A DNA stretch of 64,000 nt, taken from NCBI GenBank assembly GCA_902825875.1, contig CADECP010000025.1:42804-106803 (forward strand). The letters are read 5' to 3'. The notes beneath the pieces are model-generated. The model saw only the letters and a program-made list of their open reading frames with translations, was not told the DNA's origin and did not search any database. Of this stretch, positions 42,958 through 53,570 are shown piece by piece. This DNA is from an uncultured Acidobacteriota bacterium (GTDB lineage Bacteria > Acidobacteriota > Blastocatellia > RBC074). The translations under genes were made by a program, and so were the position numbers. Within the stretch, counting starts at the first letter, position 1. Every line of letters begins with the position of its first letter.

Positions 42958-44490
42958 TCAAGCCTTTGCTATCGTAGCCAATTCCCGTTTGAGTAATTTT
43001 CCAGTCGGGCCTTTCGGGATTTCTTTCAGAAACCCAATCGTCTTCGGACATTTGAAATCGGCCAGATGCGCTCGGCAGTGAGCGATCAACTCGGCTTCGG
43101 TTGCAGCCAAGCCTTCGCGCAAAACGACATACGCCTTCACTTCTTCGCCATAAAGCTGATCTGGCACTCCGATCGTTGCCGCGTCCTGCACCGCCGGATG
43201 TTGGTACAGGATTTCGTCAATTTCGCGCGGATAAATGTTTTCGCCGCCGCGAATAATCATGTCGGACTTGCGATCCACGATGAACAAAAAACCGTCGGCA
43301 TCTCTGTAACCAACATCGCCCGTGTGAAACCAGCCGGAGCGAAACGCCTTTGCCGTCGCTTCGGGGTTTTTAAAGTAGCCTTTCAGCAGGTTTTCTCCGC
43401 GCAAGACGATTTCGCCGACTTCGCCCACGCCAAGCTCTTGATCGTTGTCGTCGAAGATTTTTAGCTCACAGCCAATCGGCAATCCGCACGATCCTGGTCG
43501 GCGAGTTTCGTTCGGCGGATTGAAGGTTGCGCGGCAGGTGGATTCCGACAAACCATAACCTTCGATCACCAGGCAATTGAATCGTTGCTCGAATTGCCGC
43601 ATCACTTCCGCCGGAACTGGCGCCGAACCGCACAACGCAAACCGCAGCCGCGAAATGTCCAATTCGGGGGGAACACCTTCGGGATAGGTTTGCGACAGCA
43701 TTGCCAGCATCGTCGCCACCGAACCGAACGAAGTCACTTCGTAATCGGAAATGATCTGCCAATGGCGACTGGCGGAAAACTTCGGCGCGACCACCATCGA
43801 AGCTGCCGCGAACATTGGCGTCACCGTCGTGACGATGATGCCGTTGACGTGAAACAACGGCATCACGCACAACAGCCGGTCGCTTTCGTTGAAGCCCAGC
43901 CAGTCGGTGATTTGCCGCGCGTTGGCCAGAATGTTGCGATGCGTCAGCAAAACGCCTTTGGGTTTTCCGGTTGTGCCGGATGTGTAAATGATGATCGCTT
44001 CGTCATCGGCGTCGAGTTTCGTTTCGGCAAGCTGGTCGGGCTGCGAAGCTGCCCCATCGCCAAAATGAATCGAGCCTTCGGTTTCGGCGTCAGTCGTCAG
44101 CACGTGTCGCAGGTGCGGAAGTTCCGCGCGAATCGGCATCAGATGTTTCAGGAACTCCTTTTCGGTAATCAGCGCCACGGATTCGGAATTGTCGAGCACG
44201 AACGCCAGTTCTTCGCTTTTCAAATGCGAATTGACCGGCCCGGCGACGGCTCCGATTTTCCAGCAGGCGAAATACGCCAGCACGTATTCCGGCGAGTTGT
44301 TCATTAGCAAGCTGACCTTGTCGCCTTTGCCGACGCCCAGGCTGAGCAGCAGATTTGCGGCTTGATTCACCGCCGCATTGAATTCAGCGTAGCTCCATCG
44401 GCGATCATTCGTCGCCGAACAGAGCCATGTTTTCTGCGGCATTGCCGCCGCGCGAGTTTCCAGAAGTTCACGAAGATTGTTCAAGGTCAT
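42958..44490 (-). CDS. Acyl-CoA ligase (AMP-binding family)
   Basis: 510 aa. P-loop YTSGTTGKPKGV (about 169-180), the GYGLSEST motif (about 305-312), the hinge GWFHTGDVGYRDADGFLFIVDR (about 384-405) and the catalytic Lys in KGPTGKLLKREL (about 491-502). It activates a carboxylic acid as acyl-AMP and then acyl-CoA in the cytoplasm. It lies directly downstream of a MatC-like carrier on the same strand, as malonate or other dicarboxylate ligases do, so malonate or a short dicarboxylate is a candidate. The active site cannot be read as MatB with certainty; a long-chain fatty acid is the alternative. Confidence 0.83.
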   Translation of the reverse strand: MTLNNLRELLETRAAAMPQKTWLCSATNDRRWSYAEFNAAVNQAANLLLSLGVGKGDKVSLLMNNSPEYVLAYFACWKIGAVAGPVNSHLKSEELAFVLDNSESVALITEKEFLKHLMPIRAELPHLRHVLTTDAETEGSIHFGDGAASQPDQLAETKLDADDEAIIIYTSGTTGKPKGVLLTHRNILANARQITDWLGFNESDRLLCVMPLFHVNGIIVTTVTPMFAAASMVVAPKFSASRHWQIISDYEVTSFGSVATMLAMLSQTYPEGVPPELDISRLRFALCGSAPVPAEVMRQFEQRFNCLVIEGYGLSESTCRATFNPPNETRRPGSCGLPIGCELKIFDDNDQELGVGEVGEIVLRGENLLKGYFKNPEATAKAFRSGWFHTGDVGYRDADGFLFIVDRKSDMIIRGGENIYPREIDEILYQHPAVQDAATIGVPDQLYGEEVKAYVVLREGLAATEAELIAHCRAHLADFKCPKTIGFLKEIPKGPTGKLLKRELATIAKA

Positions 44491-44507
44491 AATTTTGACG
44501 CGACTCT

Positions 44508-44595
44508 GGTACGGAACCGGGAGCGGTAGCGACCGGGTTGGCTTTAATGGACTACCTCAGAAGTATCCAGTCGCTACCGCTCCCGGGTCCGCACC
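44508..44595. repeat. Family B palindromic element (88 bp), copy 3
   Basis: GGTACGGAACCGGGAGCGG at the left and the pairing end CGCTACCGCTCCCGGGTCC plus GCACC. It lies between the acyl-CoA ligase start and the MatC-like stop (44599), three bases from the latter. Confidence 0.93.
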
Positions 44596-44598
44596 GGA

Positions 44599-45855
44599 TT
44601 ATCGAAGCAAACCAAAAAACACAAAACACACCACCGCGCCGACCACGGCCATCGAAAGTCCCCAGCCAAGCATTTTGTGAAACAGCCGCGTGCGGTTTTC
44701 GCTTTCAGCAGCGTTGGCGATGCACAGCGCGCCGAGCGTTGAAAGCGGCGAAACATCCACCAAATGCGAACCGACGTTGATCGAATAAGCAATCGCCAGC
44801 GCATCGCCTCCGCCGAGTTTTTCGATCAAACCAGGAATCGTAGGCAAAAACGTCGGCAGCACGACGCCAGTCGAACTGCTGTAGACCGAAACCAATCCAG
44901 TGACGAAAGCGATGACTCCGGTGACGGTTTGCTGGCTGGCCAGTTTTGCCAGCATAGAAGTGAACAAATCCATTCCGCCGGTTTTTTCCATCATCGCCAC
45001 CAACACCGTCACGCCGCAGACCATCAACACAGTGTTCCAGGGGATTTCTTTGACTGCGGTTTCTTCGTCGGCAGATCGTGTCAGCGTCAAGATTGCCGCG
45101 CCGACAAAAGCGCCAATCGTCACGTCAATTTTGAATGCCACGACGCTCAGCACCAAAGCGGCAATCACCGCCAAGGTCAGTTTTTGCCGCCGGTCGAACG
45201 GTTCAGTCTGGTGCTTCATTTCTTCTGCCAGAAAACCATTCGGCTTGCGTCTGAACAGTTTCAACCCGCCCAGAGTGAAGTATCCGGCAAAGGCGACGAC
45301 GGTTTGCGCCAGCAACGTGTTGTAAAAATTCGGCCAGGCAGCGTTGGACATTCCGGCTTTACCCATCAAATCGTTGGCGATGATTCCGCCGGGAGCGAAC
45401 GGCGACAAAGCTCCGCCGCTGGCTCCGTTGCAAATCATGATCGCCATCAAAAAAGCCGAAATGCCTGCGCGGCCAGCCACCGCCATTGCCACCGGAGCCA
45501 GCAACGCCACCGCAGCGATGTTGCCAGGCCCAATGCCGGAAACGATCAGTGCCAGCACGAAAAAAATGATCGGGATCAAACCCGCATTTCCACGCGCCAG
45601 ATGAATCGCCCGCTGCGCCACTTTGTCCAACGTTCCATTGGTTTGCGCCTGAGCAAATAACAACGTTACGCCGATCAAGGTCAAAAACAGGCTCGAAGGA
45701 AATCCGCCGATGACTTCCGACAGCTTCATCCCTTTCAACAGCACGCCGATGACAAACGCAAAGGCGATGGACAACAGCCCGGCGTTCATACGGGTAAAGC
45801 AGCTAATCAAAATCGCAACCAGCAAAGCGATCAATGACAGCACAGGTAAGTTCAT
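44599..45855 (-). CDS. SLC13/MatC-like dicarboxylate carrier
   Basis: 418 aa with about eleven to twelve membrane segments. The N-terminal region (LIALLVAILISCFTRMNAGL to about 150) matches the MatC_N family of malonate and dicarboxylate carriers, with GASGGALSPFAPGG (about 145-158) as the conserved loop. The C-terminal half repeats the fold (SSSTGVVLPTFLPTIPGLIE). Inner membrane. Upstream of the acyl-CoA ligase on the same strand, so uptake and activation of the same acid are suggested. The start has AAAGGAAC upstream. Confidence 0.83.
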   Translation of the reverse strand: MNLPVLSLIALLVAILISCFTRMNAGLLSIAFAFVIGVLLKGMKLSEVIGGFPSSLFLTLIGVTLLFAQAQTNGTLDKVAQRAIHLARGNAGLIPIIFFVLALIVSGIGPGNIAAVALLAPVAMAVAGRAGISAFLMAIMICNGASGGALSPFAPGGIIANDLMGKAGMSNAAWPNFYNTLLAQTVVAFAGYFTLGGLKLFRRKPNGFLAEEMKHQTEPFDRRQKLTLAVIAALVLSVVAFKIDVTIGAFVGAAILTLTRSADEETAVKEIPWNTVLMVCGVTVLVAMMEKTGGMDLFTSMLAKLASQQTVTGVIAFVTGLVSVYSSSTGVVLPTFLPTIPGLIEKLGGGDALAIAYSINVGSHLVDVSPLSTLGALCIANAAESENRTRLFHKMLGWGLSMAVVGAVVCFVFFGLLR

Positions 45856-45997
45856 TCAGTTGTTCCTTTGAATACGAATCCAGCTAAAAAAACTGCTGGG
45901 GTCAGGCGTAAAACAATTCGATCCGAACATTACAGGCGTCAAGGTTGGACGCGCAACCAGGCTTTGATTTTTGATGCGTTGGACTAACCAACTGGCA

Positions 45998-46026
45998 TTG
46001 CGGCTTCAAGGAAGTTGTGGGATAGT
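45998..46026 (+). promoter_or_regulatory. Candidate sigma-70 promoter
   Basis: TTGCGG (45998-46003), 17-bp spacer, GATAGT (46021-46026); start codon of the SGNH gene 43 bases downstream. Confidence 0.45.
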
Positions 46027-46068
46027 GCGCGCCACTCACCTGAAGCTTTTCGTCTCAAGGAGATCAAC

Positions 46069-46791
46069 ATGAACAGAATTCTGTTACGGCGTTTGGTCGC
46101 CGCTCTCGGAATTTCGATATTTGTTTTGTTTGCCTGCGCCGCAGCGATCGCTCAACAAGCTGCGCCTGCTCTGCCCAAAGGCGATCCGCGACGGTACGAA
46201 AAAGACATTGAAGCGTTTTGGGCTGCCGATAAAACCAGCCCGCCGCAAAAAGGCCAAATCCTGTTTGTCGGCAGCAGCATCTTTCGGTTGTGGAAAAATT
46301 TGAACGCGCAGATGGCTCCGCTGCCTGTGTTCAATCGAGCATTTGGCGGTTCGCGCACGGCGGACATTCTGTATTACATGGATAAAGTCGTGTTGCCTTA
46401 CGAGCCGAAGATCATCGTGTATTACTGCGGCAGCAATGACGTCAACGCCGATGTTCAGCCGGAAAAGATCGCAGCGAATTTCATAGAGTTTGCTCAGCGC
46501 GTTCACGCCAAATTGCCAGAGACGAAAATCTTTTACGTTTCGATCAACCGCGCGCCGCAGAAAATGGATCGCTGGGATTGGGTGGATGACGCCAATCGGC
46601 GAATCAAGGAATTCTGCGAAAAAGACAAAACGCTTGGCTTTATAGATGTGAATCCGGCGCTGTTTGATAAAGACGGCAAGCCGCGTATGGAACTGTACCT
46701 GCCGGACAAACTGCACTTTCTGGAACCGGCCTACGACGAATTTACGAAAATCATCAAACCTGTCATCGAGCAGGTTTGGAAAAAGAAATAA
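46069..46791 (+). CDS. SGNH/GDSL-type hydrolase, exported
   Basis: 240 aa from the ATG at 46069 (CAAGGAG upstream). Signal peptide (RLVAALGISIFVLFACAAAI), then the GDSL fold: block I FVGSSIFRLWKN (about 70-81; nucleophilic Ser), block II FGGSRTADI (about 94-102), block III YYCGSNDVN (about 119-127) and block V DKLHFLEPAY (about 218-227; Asp and His). It probably acts as a periplasmic esterase, for example on acylated sugars. Followed by the TonB receptor gene after 31 bases. Confidence 0.85.
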   Translation: MNRILLRRLVAALGISIFVLFACAAAIAQQAAPALPKGDPRRYEKDIEAFWAADKTSPPQKGQILFVGSSIFRLWKNLNAQMAPLPVFNRAFGGSRTADILYYMDKVVLPYEPKIIVYYCGSNDVNADVQPEKIAANFIEFAQRVHAKLPETKIFYVSINRAPQKMDRWDWVDDANRRIKEFCEKDKTLGFIDVNPALFDKDGKPRMELYLPDKLHFLEPAYDEFTKIIKPVIEQVWKKK

Positions 46792-46822
46792 CCCCTCAAC
46801 TTTTTGTGAATGGAGACCAGTG

Positions 46823-49800
46823 ATGTTTGAAAAGCACCAAACCACAAGAAAAATTGCCCTGGCTGTTTTCTCGGCATTGGCGTTAAGCCTTTTGCTGGCT
46901 GGAATAGCTTTGGGACAGATCAAATCTGCGACCATTGCCGGAACTGTGACTGACCCCAACGGAGCGGTCGTTCCCGGAGCGACCGTGTTGGTCGTCAACC
47001 AGGAAACCAATGTCACCGCCAGCGCCGTTACGGATGCTTCCGGTAATTTCAGCGTTCCGTACCTGACGCCCGGCACTTACAGCGTCAATGTGGAAAAAGC
47101 CGGCTCAGGATTTTCCAAATACAGCCGCACCAACGTCGTCGTTTCGACCGCGCAAACCGTGCAAGTCGAAGCCAAGCTGGTAATCGGCGGCGCTTCGGAA
47201 ACCGTAACGGTGACTTCGGATGCGGCAACATTGCAAACCGCCACAGCGACGGTCGGCGGCACAGTCAACGAACGCATCGTCCAAACGCTGCCGAACATCA
47301 ATCACAACCCGTTCAATTATGCCGCGTTGCAAGCCGGCATCACGCCGCGCGGCGCGTTCAACAACACGCAAAACACGAACGCTTTTGGCATAGGCATTGA
47401 CGGACGCCGGCAGGCTTCGGCCATCGGCATCAACGGCGGTTCGGCGTTTTCCAACGACATCATTTTGGACGGCGTCAGCGTGCAAGGTTCCGCCTGGAAC
47501 GAAGTCGCCGTGCTGCCAAATCAGGACGCGCTGCAAGAAGTCAAAACCATCACCAACAATTACTCGGCGGAATATGGCCGCGCGCAGGGTGTGGTCGTGT
47601 TCACCACCAAAGGCGGCACGAACGATTATCACGGCACGGGTTTCTGGCGCATTCGCAACGAAGCCCTGAACGCCAACAGCTTTGCCAACAACGCCCAGAA
47701 CATCGCGCGTGGGCCGTTCAAATCGCATACTTACGGCGGCACGTTCGGCGGACGCATCATCCGCGACAAGGCGTTTTTCTTCGCCAGTTACGAGGGGTTG
47801 GAATTCAATCGCAATTATGACTTCCTGAAAACCGTGCCGACCGCCAAAGAACGCGAAGGCGATTTCAGCGAAACTTACGTCAGCGTTGGCGGCAGACCGG
47901 TTCCGGTCAAAATTTACGATCCGTTCAGCGTCACGCGCATCGGCACGACTTCGCAATACAACCGCACGCTGTTTCCGACCTTCACTGGCGCTGATGGATT
48001 GGTTCGCACCAGCCCGCTGCCAGCCAATCGGTTGAACGCGCAAGGACTGGCATTGCTCAAAGCCTATCCGCTGCCCAACCGCACGCCGAACGATATTTTC
48101 AACAACAGCAACTTTTTCTATCGCGGTCTGCAACAGTTCGGCAAAAACAACATCAACTCGCGCGTGGACTGGAATTGGGGCAATCACAATTTTTACGGCA
48201 CGGGTGGCATTCAACTCGGCAAAATTCTGACGCCGCGTTCGTGGGGGGACGACAATCAGTTTTACAGCCGAAATGAATTCGTGGGCAATCAACAACCAGA
48301 CAAGAACCCTTACATTTCCATCGGCGACACCTGGTCAATTACGCCTTCGCTGGTGTTGGACGTGCGATTGGGCGTCAACCGCATCAGCAGCGACAACGAA
48401 GCCGATGTGTTTGAAAATTTCGATTACGCCAGGTTTGGCATTTCGTCCGACTTGCAAGCGATCAGCGTCGTTCCCGGCGCGCCGCCATCGTTTGCGCCCG
48501 GACGTGTCAGCGAACTTCATAACGGCCAGTTCCTGCACAAACGCGAACGCCAGACCAACACCGATTTCAACGGCAGCGTCACCTGGACTCGCGGACGCTG
48601 GACGCATAAATTCGGCGGCACGTATCGCGTGCTGTTGTCGAATTACACTGACCCGCACGATCCGGCGCTGATCGTCACTGGCGACCAATACACGCGCGCC
48701 AACATCAACGCGAACGGTTCGACGACGGGCTTGCCCGCCACGCCGGACGCCACGCACAACGGTTTGGCCATTGCTTCGATGGCGCTGGGCGCGGGCTTTA
48801 TCGAAGTGCGTTCGGGGTTCGCCGTGCGATTGGCGCTGGCGCAAAAATATCAGGCTCTTTACACGCAAAACGATTGGCGCGTGAACGACCGGCTGACGCT
48901 GAACCTCGGTTTGCGGTACGACATTCAGCCTGGCCCGACCGAACGCTTCAACAACATCAGCGCGATTGATCTGGAGCAGCAAAATCCTTTCGGCACTCCG
49001 GGACGCATCATCTTCCCCGGCGTCAACGTTGACCGGCGCAATATGTGGCCGACGCAATGGAAGGATTTCGGCCCGCGTTTCGGCGCGGCTTATCAATTGA
49101 CGCGCTCGTTCGTTTTGCGCGGCGGGTACGGCATGACTTACGTGCCGTCAAACACCGGTTACAACGACGGCCCAGGTTTTTACGGCGCAGGTCCGTTCGC
49201 TCCGGCGACGATTGGAACCAACCTGAACGCGGGCAACAACCCAGCGCCTTATGGCTCAAGTCCGGCAGGCGCTTTGACCGGCGTGTTTACCAGCCCGACG
49301 ATCAACACCATCGTGCGTCCCGTCGGTGCGGATGAAAATAATCCGGCGATTTACGGCGGATTGGTGCGCCGTTTCCCGCAGCGGTATCAAAACGGACGCA
49401 TCCAGCAATACAACTTCTTTCTGGAAAAGAAATGGGGCAACAATTGGGTGACCAGTTTGGGCTATGTCGGTTCGCACGGCGACCGCTTGCAGGTGACGTT
49501 CCTGCCGATCAACAGCCCGCAACTTGTTAATCCCGCGCTACTGACCGAATGGCGCAACACGTATGTGGCATCGAACGGCGCGACGAATCCTTCGACGCAG
49601 CAGGTGCAAAATCCCTGGCAACCGGCGACAGGCGCGTTGATCCCGTTTGGCACGGGTTCGATTCGCAACCGCACCATCCAGCGCATCGAAGCCGCCTTCC
49701 CCTTCCCGCATCACGGCAATTCGATTCACAACACGGCGGGCACGTCGGATTACAACGCTCTGCAGGTGCAGGTGACGCGGCAATTCGCCAACGGTTTGCA

Positions 49801-50659
49801 ATTCAACGCTCATTACACCTGGTCGAAGCTGATCGAAATGAGCAATTACAACGCGCAAAGCAACAACGGTTATGCCGACGGCAATTCCAATTACTTTGCC
49901 AACATTCGCCCGGAAATGTTCCACCTGAACCGCAAGGTTTCGACCAATGACATGCCGCATCGTTTTGTGGCTTCGTGGGTTTATGACCTGCCGTTGGGCA
50001 GCGGCAAACTGCTGGATTTCAAAAACTCTTTTGTCAATTCTGTTTTCAGCGGTTGGCGATTGGGCGGTTCGGTGAACATCCAGAGCGGCCTGGTGACACA
50101 ACTTTCCGGCGGAGGCACGAACACCATCAACGGTTTGCCCGATCTGGTCCCGGGCGTGCCGCTGGAAGTGCCGAAAGAATTGCAACGCTGGTACGACGGC
50201 AGGACTTCGGTCACTCTGCCCAGCGGACGAGTCATCACGCCGTGCAATCGCTGCTTCCTGAAATACAACATTGACGCTTTTGCCGGTCGCGTCGTGACTT
50301 CGCCGAACGGAACCGTCTTGCCCGACCTTTTCTGGTACGGCACGTCGGCGGCTTCGTTCAGCCAAATTCGCGCGCCGCGCACCTGGAGCAGCAACATGGC
50401 GTTGGAGAAAAACTTCAAACTCACCGAACGATTCGACCTGAACGTTTCGGCGCAAGCCTCCAACGTGTTCAACAACACGCAATTCCGTTCCAACATCAAC
50501 ACGGCGATGGGGGGAACGGTGTTGCAAAACACGATCAACGCCAATCCGACGCAAAACCTGAAGATCGGCCAATTGCAAAACGGCGGCACGTTCGGAACTT
50601 ACGGGCAAGGAACCAACGACCCGCGCCAGATCGAAATGGTGATGAAGCTTCGGTTCTAA
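46823..50659 (+). CDS. Giant TonB-dependent receptor, Oar/CarboxypepD-regulatory type
   Basis: 1278 aa, from the ATG at 46823. Signal peptide ([20 protein letters not shown]), then a carboxypeptidase-regulatory-like beta-sandwich ([20 protein letters not shown] to YSVNVEKAG, about 36-95), a plug domain (about 105-260, with [20 protein letters not shown]) and a long outer-membrane beta-barrel (about 280-1278) ending VMKLRF, with the terminal Phe needed for BAM assembly. Such proteins of about 1100-1300 aa are abundant in Acidobacteriota and usually import glycans or other nutrients with TonB energy. No SusD partner is beside it. A terminator follows at 50685-50727. Confidence 0.92.
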   Translation: MFEKHQTTRKIALAVFSALALSLLLAGIALGQIKSATIAGTVTDPNGAVVPGATVLVVNQETNVTASAVTDASGNFSVPYLTPGTYSVNVEKAGSGFSKYSRTNVVVSTAQTVQVEAKLVIGGASETVTVTSDAATLQTATATVGGTVNERIVQTLPNINHNPFNYAALQAGITPRGAFNNTQNTNAFGIGIDGRRQASAIGINGGSAFSNDIILDGVSVQGSAWNEVAVLPNQDALQEVKTITNNYSAEYGRAQGVVVFTTKGGTNDYHGTGFWRIRNEALNANSFANNAQNIARGPFKSHTYGGTFGGRIIRDKAFFFASYEGLEFNRNYDFLKTVPTAKEREGDFSETYVSVGGRPVPVKIYDPFSVTRIGTTSQYNRTLFPTFTGADGLVRTSPLPANRLNAQGLALLKAYPLPNRTPNDIFNNSNFFYRGLQQFGKNNINSRVDWNWGNHNFYGTGGIQLGKILTPRSWGDDNQFYSRNEFVGNQQPDKNPYISIGDTWSITPSLVLDVRLGVNRISSDNEADVFENFDYARFGISSDLQAISVVPGAPPSFAPGRVSELHNGQFLHKRERQTNTDFNGSVTWTRGRWTHKFGGTYRVLLSNYTDPHDPALIVTGDQYTRANINANGSTTGLPATPDATHNGLAIASMALGAGFIEVRSGFAVRLALAQKYQALYTQNDWRVNDRLTLNLGLRYDIQPGPTERFNNISAIDLEQQNPFGTPGRIIFPGVNVDRRNMWPTQWKDFGPRFGAAYQLTRSFVLRGGYGMTYVPSNTGYNDGPGFYGAGPFAPATIGTNLNAGNNPAPYGSSPAGALTGVFTSPTINTIVRPVGADENNPAIYGGLVRRFPQRYQNGRIQQYNFFLEKKWGNNWVTSLGYVGSHGDRLQVTFLPINSPQLVNPALLTEWRNTYVASNGATNPSTQQVQNPWQPATGALIPFGTGSIRNRTIQRIEAAFPFPHHGNSIHNTAGTSDYNALQVQVTRQFANGLQFNAHYTWSKLIEMSNYNAQSNNGYADGNSNYFANIRPEMFHLNRKVSTNDMPHRFVASWVYDLPLGSGKLLDFKNSFVNSVFSGWRLGGSVNIQSGLVTQLSGGGTNTINGLPDLVPGVPLEVPKELQRWYDGRTSVTLPSGRVITPCNRCFLKYNIDAFAGRVVTSPNGTVLPDLFWYGTSAASFSQIRAPRTWSSNMALEKNFKLTERFDLNVSAQASNVFNNTQFRSNINTAMGGTVLQNTINANPTQNLKIGQLQNGGTFGTYGQGTNDPRQIEMVMKLRF

Positions 50660-50684
50660 GTTTCGCCGTAACCGAAACATCGTT

Positions 50685-50727
50685 TGTGGCGGCAGTTCGC
50701 TTTTGCGCGAATTGCCGCCACATTTTT
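50685..50727 (+). terminator. Rho-independent terminator after the TonB receptor
   Basis: TGTGGCGGCAGTTCGC pairs with GCGAATTGCCGCCACA over a loop of TTTTGC, followed by TTTTTGTTTG. Confidence 0.92.
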
Positions 50728-50745
50728 GTTTGTGACGTTGATGGC

Positions 50746-50773
50746 TTGACCGCAAGCGCGCCTGTTATATTCT
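50746..50773 (+). promoter_or_regulatory. Candidate sigma-70 promoter
   Basis: TTGACC (50746-50751), 16-bp spacer, TATTCT (50768-50773). It lies directly after the terminator and 48 bases before the DUF1080 start. Confidence 0.5.
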
Positions 50774-50820
50774 GGCCGCAACAGATTCAATTCCACATTC
50801 ATGAGGAGACTTCTAAGCGT

Positions 50821-51486
50821 ATGAAACTTTTGTTTGCATTGCTGGTTGGTTTATCGCTTTTCGCCGGTCAGGCACAGGCTCAGGCCAAAACCGACAGAGC
50901 CGATGAAAAAGGTTTTGTTCAATTGTTCGACGGCAAATCATTGGCGGGCTGGAAACTGGTCAAAGGGCGAGGCCCCGGTTACGTCATCAAAGACAACACC
51001 ATCGTTTGTCCGCTGGACGGTGGCGGCAACCTTTACACCGAAAAAGAATATGCCAACTTCGTTTTTCGCTTTGAGTTCAAAACCGAACCCGGCGGAAACA
51101 ACGGCGTAGGCATTCGCGCGCCGTTGGAAGGCGACGCCGCTTATGTCGGCATGGAGATTCAAGTTCTGGATGACGGCCACGAAAAGTACAAAGGCAAGAT
51201 CAAATCCGAACAGCATCACGGTTCGGTGTACGACGTGATTCCGGCTCGGACTGGGTATTTGAAACCGGCGGGCGAATGGAACTCCGAAGAGATCATGGCC
51301 AATGGCAGTCGCATTCGTGTCACTCTGAACGGCGTGGTTATTCTGGATGCCGATCTGAGTTTGGTGAAAGAAGCTGAAGTGTTGAAGAAACATCCGGGCT
51401 TGAAAAACAAAACCGGCCACATCGGATTTCTTGGTCACGGTTCGCTGGTGGAATTCCGCAACATCCGCATCAAGTCGCTGCCTTAG
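50821..51486 (+). CDS. DUF1080 / 3-keto-disaccharide hydrolase-type domain protein, exported
   Basis: 221 aa from the ATG at 50821 (GAGGAG upstream). Signal peptide ([20 protein letters not shown]), then the beta-jelly-roll domain of the family: [20 protein letters not shown] (about 36-55), [20 protein letters not shown] (about 79-98), and [11 protein letters not shown] at the C-terminus. Domains of this kind occur in secreted glycoside-processing enzymes; 3-ketoglycoside hydrolases are the proven members. Its own promoter lies just upstream. The convergent MFS gene is separated only by a family B palindrome. Confidence 0.85.
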   Translation: MKLLFALLVGLSLFAGQAQAQAKTDRADEKGFVQLFDGKSLAGWKLVKGRGPGYVIKDNTIVCPLDGGGNLYTEKEYANFVFRFEFKTEPGGNNGVGIRAPLEGDAAYVGMEIQVLDDGHEKYKGKIKSEQHHGSVYDVIPARTGYLKPAGEWNSEEIMANGSRIRVTLNGVVILDADLSLVKEAEVLKKHPGLKNKTGHIGFLGHGSLVEFRNIRIKSLP

Positions 51487-51491
51487 CAGTT

Positions 51492-51581
51492 GGTGCGGAA
51501 CCAGGAGCGGTAGCGACGGGGTTCTATTGGATTGTAGCCACTTCAAGCCTACCCGGTCGCTACTGCTCCCGGTTCTGCACC
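51492..51581. repeat. Family B palindromic element (90 bp), copy 4
   Basis: GGTGCGGAACCAGGAGCGGT at the left pairs with CTACTGCTCCCGGTTCTGC plus ACC at the right. It lies between the stop of the DUF1080 gene (51486) and the MFS gene, and supplies the last residues (VQNREQ) and the stop codon of the MFS gene on the minus strand. Confidence 0.93.
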
Positions 51582-52822
51582 TTAACAAACCACGCGCTGA
51601 CGCCTAACACCGCAACGATCAACGACAGGGCGTAAAACATCACGGCATAAGACCCAGTGCGTTTGACGCACTCAGCCAACAACAAAGGCCCGACTGCCGA
51701 AGCCACGACCGTCAACGATTGCGCTGCGCCTTGAATCTTGCCCAAATGCGCGCGGCCAAACGCGCGGCTCCAGAACGAAAAGAAGATGACGATGACGAAG
51801 CCTCCGGCCAAGCCCATTACCAATGCCCACAGCACAACATGCCATTCGGTTTGAACAAGCGGCAGCGCCAGTAACGCTGCGGCCAGCATAGCCATCGCCA
51901 AAGCCATCAACCGATTCATCCGCCATTTTTCGGCCAGCCATCCGCCCAGGAAATTTCCGGCCAATGCCGTCAACGCAGTGATGACCAGCGTGCGGTGATA
52001 GACGCTGGCGTCGAATCCGCGTTCGGCCAGAATGGATTCGTTGAACAGCGCAATGCCCGAAGCGATCAATCCGTAAATCGAACTCGACAACGCAAAGACC
52101 CAGAACGCTGGTGTCAGCAAAGCTTCTAGCAAAGTGAAGCCCATCAATTCTTCCGCCGGTTTGTCATCAAATTTTTCGCCATCCAGCCCAAGACCTGAAC
52201 TTTCCGGCGTGTGTCGAACCAACAGCCAGCCGAGCGGAGCCAGAATCAACAGCGCGAAACCGACGCCGCTCCACGCCGAACGCCAGCCGTTGTTGGTGAC
52301 AATGGTTCCGACTACCGGAAAGGCGATCATAAAACCTACACTCATCGTCACAGTGTAAACGCCCATTGCCAGGCTCAATCGTTTGACGAACCATTGCCCA
52401 ACCATCGTCAAACTGACGACCGACAGCGCGCTTTGGCCAAATCCGCGCGTCAAGGTAATCAACACAGCCAGCCCGGCGATTCCGTGAACGCCGCTCATTG
52501 CCAGCACGACTGCGGACAGAGCCAGCACAACCGAAGTCAGCACGACGCGGCTGCCAACTCGGTCAATCAATCGGCCAATGCCGAAGCAAAACAGCGCGCC
52601 GATCAGCGTCGCCCACAAATTGATTTGAGCAAACACCACTCGATCAATCTGCAAATCTTTCAGCAGCGATTCGGTGATAAGTCCCAAGCCTTGCGTGCGA
52701 CCGGGCAGCGTGCCGACCATTGCCATTGCCGCGACTGTCAAATTCACCCAGCCGTAATAAAACGGCATTCGAGCCAGCAACACCGGTGGACGAGTGAGTT
52801 CAGCTTTTGCGACATTCATCAA
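51560..52822 (-). CDS. MFS transporter
   Basis: 420 aa, twelve membrane segments (first near 24-44, last near 385-412). GRLIDRVGSR near 81-90 is the cytoplasmic loop motif between helices 2 and 3 that defines the major facilitator superfamily; GGWLAEKWRM is the equivalent in the second half. Inner membrane; similar to oxalate/formate-type or monocarboxylate transporters. The C-terminus VQNREQ and the TAG stop are encoded by the family B element, so the original stop was probably lost. Substrate not predictable. Confidence 0.82.
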   Translation of the reverse strand: MMNVAKAELTRPPVLLARMPFYYGWVNLTVAAMAMVGTLPGRTQGLGLITESLLKDLQIDRVVFAQINLWATLIGALFCFGIGRLIDRVGSRVVLTSVVLALSAVVLAMSGVHGIAGLAVLITLTRGFGQSALSVVSLTMVGQWFVKRLSLAMGVYTVTMSVGFMIAFPVVGTIVTNNGWRSAWSGVGFALLILAPLGWLLVRHTPESSGLGLDGEKFDDKPAEELMGFTLLEALLTPAFWVFALSSSIYGLIASGIALFNESILAERGFDASVYHRTLVITALTALAGNFLGGWLAEKWRMNRLMALAMAMLAAALLALPLVQTEWHVVLWALVMGLAGGFVIVIFFSFWSRAFGRAHLGKIQGAAQSLTVVASAVGPLLLAECVKRTGSYAVMFYALSLIVAVLGVSAWFVKVQNREQ

Positions 52823-52860
52823 ATAAGTCCTTTTACGACAAGAAGCGATGGTTGAACTGC

Positions 52861-52957
52861 TTTCACCGCAGAGGCGCGGAGTTCCGCAGAGGTTTCGCAG
52901 AGGTCTTTTCAGTTGCTCTGCGCTTCCTCAGCGTTCTCCGCGTCTCTGCTGTGGAAA
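52861..52957. repeat. Family D palindromic element (97 bp), copy 2
   Basis: TTTCACCGCAGAGGCGCGGA at the left pairs with CCGCGTCTCTGCTGTGGAAA at the right. The same element as inside the B2 gene (19807-19902). On the minus strand it is read as the last about 32 residues of the membrane protein at 52863-53432 and supplies its stop. Confidence 0.92.
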
Positions 52958-53432
52958 ATATCGCCAACAGCCCGAAGCAAATCCCAACTCCAACCCAGCG
53001 CACGACGCCGGTTTTGAAAACCACTGTGGCGTTGAAAACCATAAAGATCATGACGAATTGCCAGACGGCGGTAATCGCCCAATGACGCCGCTGATAGCCG
53101 TCCAACCCGCGCCACCACCAAATCACGTCCGCCGCCCAAGCCGTCAGAAAAGCGTAGTTGATGAACAGTCCGCCGCCCCAACTCATTCCAGTGACTTCAG
53201 CGGTTTGTCGTTCAACTTCGCGCAAAGCCGAAGCCTGGCTCCAGTGGTGATAAAAGTGAAAGGCGCTGATCGTGTGAGCAATCAACGCCAGACAGCCAAT
53301 CGTCCATACCAGCCGCGCCCGTCTTTGCCAGGTTTGGCTTTCTCGAAACACCAGCAGCAAACAGACGCCCACCGCGTAACCGCCAATGGCGATCCAGATG
53401 GTGATTCGTGTCAGCAGTTCGCCTTTATCCAC
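52863..53432 (-). CDS. Four-helix membrane protein of unknown function
   Basis: 189 aa from a GTG at 53432. About five hydrophobic helices (ITIWIAIGGYAVGVCLLLVF, VWTIGCLALIAHTISAFHFY, then WWGGGLFINYAFLTAWAADV-like and two more). The region GMSWGGGLFINYAFLTAWAA and HFYHHWS contain conserved polar residues typical of small heme- or quinone-related membrane proteins, but I do not recognise a family. The C-terminal tail STAETRRTLRKRRATEKTSA and following is the family D palindrome translated; the native protein probably ended near LLAIF. Confidence 0.6.
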   Translation of the reverse strand: MDKGELLTRITIWIAIGGYAVGVCLLLVFRESQTWQRRARLVWTIGCLALIAHTISAFHFYHHWSQASALREVERQTAEVTGMSWGGGLFINYAFLTAWAADVIWWWRGLDGYQRRHWAITAVWQFVMIFMVFNATVVFKTGVVRWVGVGICFGLLAIFSTAETRRTLRKRRATEKTSAKPLRNSAPLR

Positions 53433-53452
53433 AGTTAATCAGAATAGGCTTG

Positions 53453-53560
53453 ACAGGATTCACAAGATTTTTCGCAGGATTTACAGGATCAGCGATTCCG
53501 GAGAGGTTGCGGTTAGGTTTGAATCCTGTTCATCCTGAAAAAAATCATGTCCATCCTGTT
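53453..53560. repeat. Family J palindrome (ACAGGATT ... AATCCTGT)
   Basis: About 108 bp. ACAGGATTCACAAGATTTTT, then CAGGATTTACAGGAT, pairs with AATCCTGTTCATCCTG and the matching AATCATGTCCATCCTGT. It lies between the stop of the M24 peptidase gene (53571) and the next gene on the same strand; perhaps a terminator. Confidence 0.88.
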
Positions 53561-53570
53561 TTGCTTTGGT

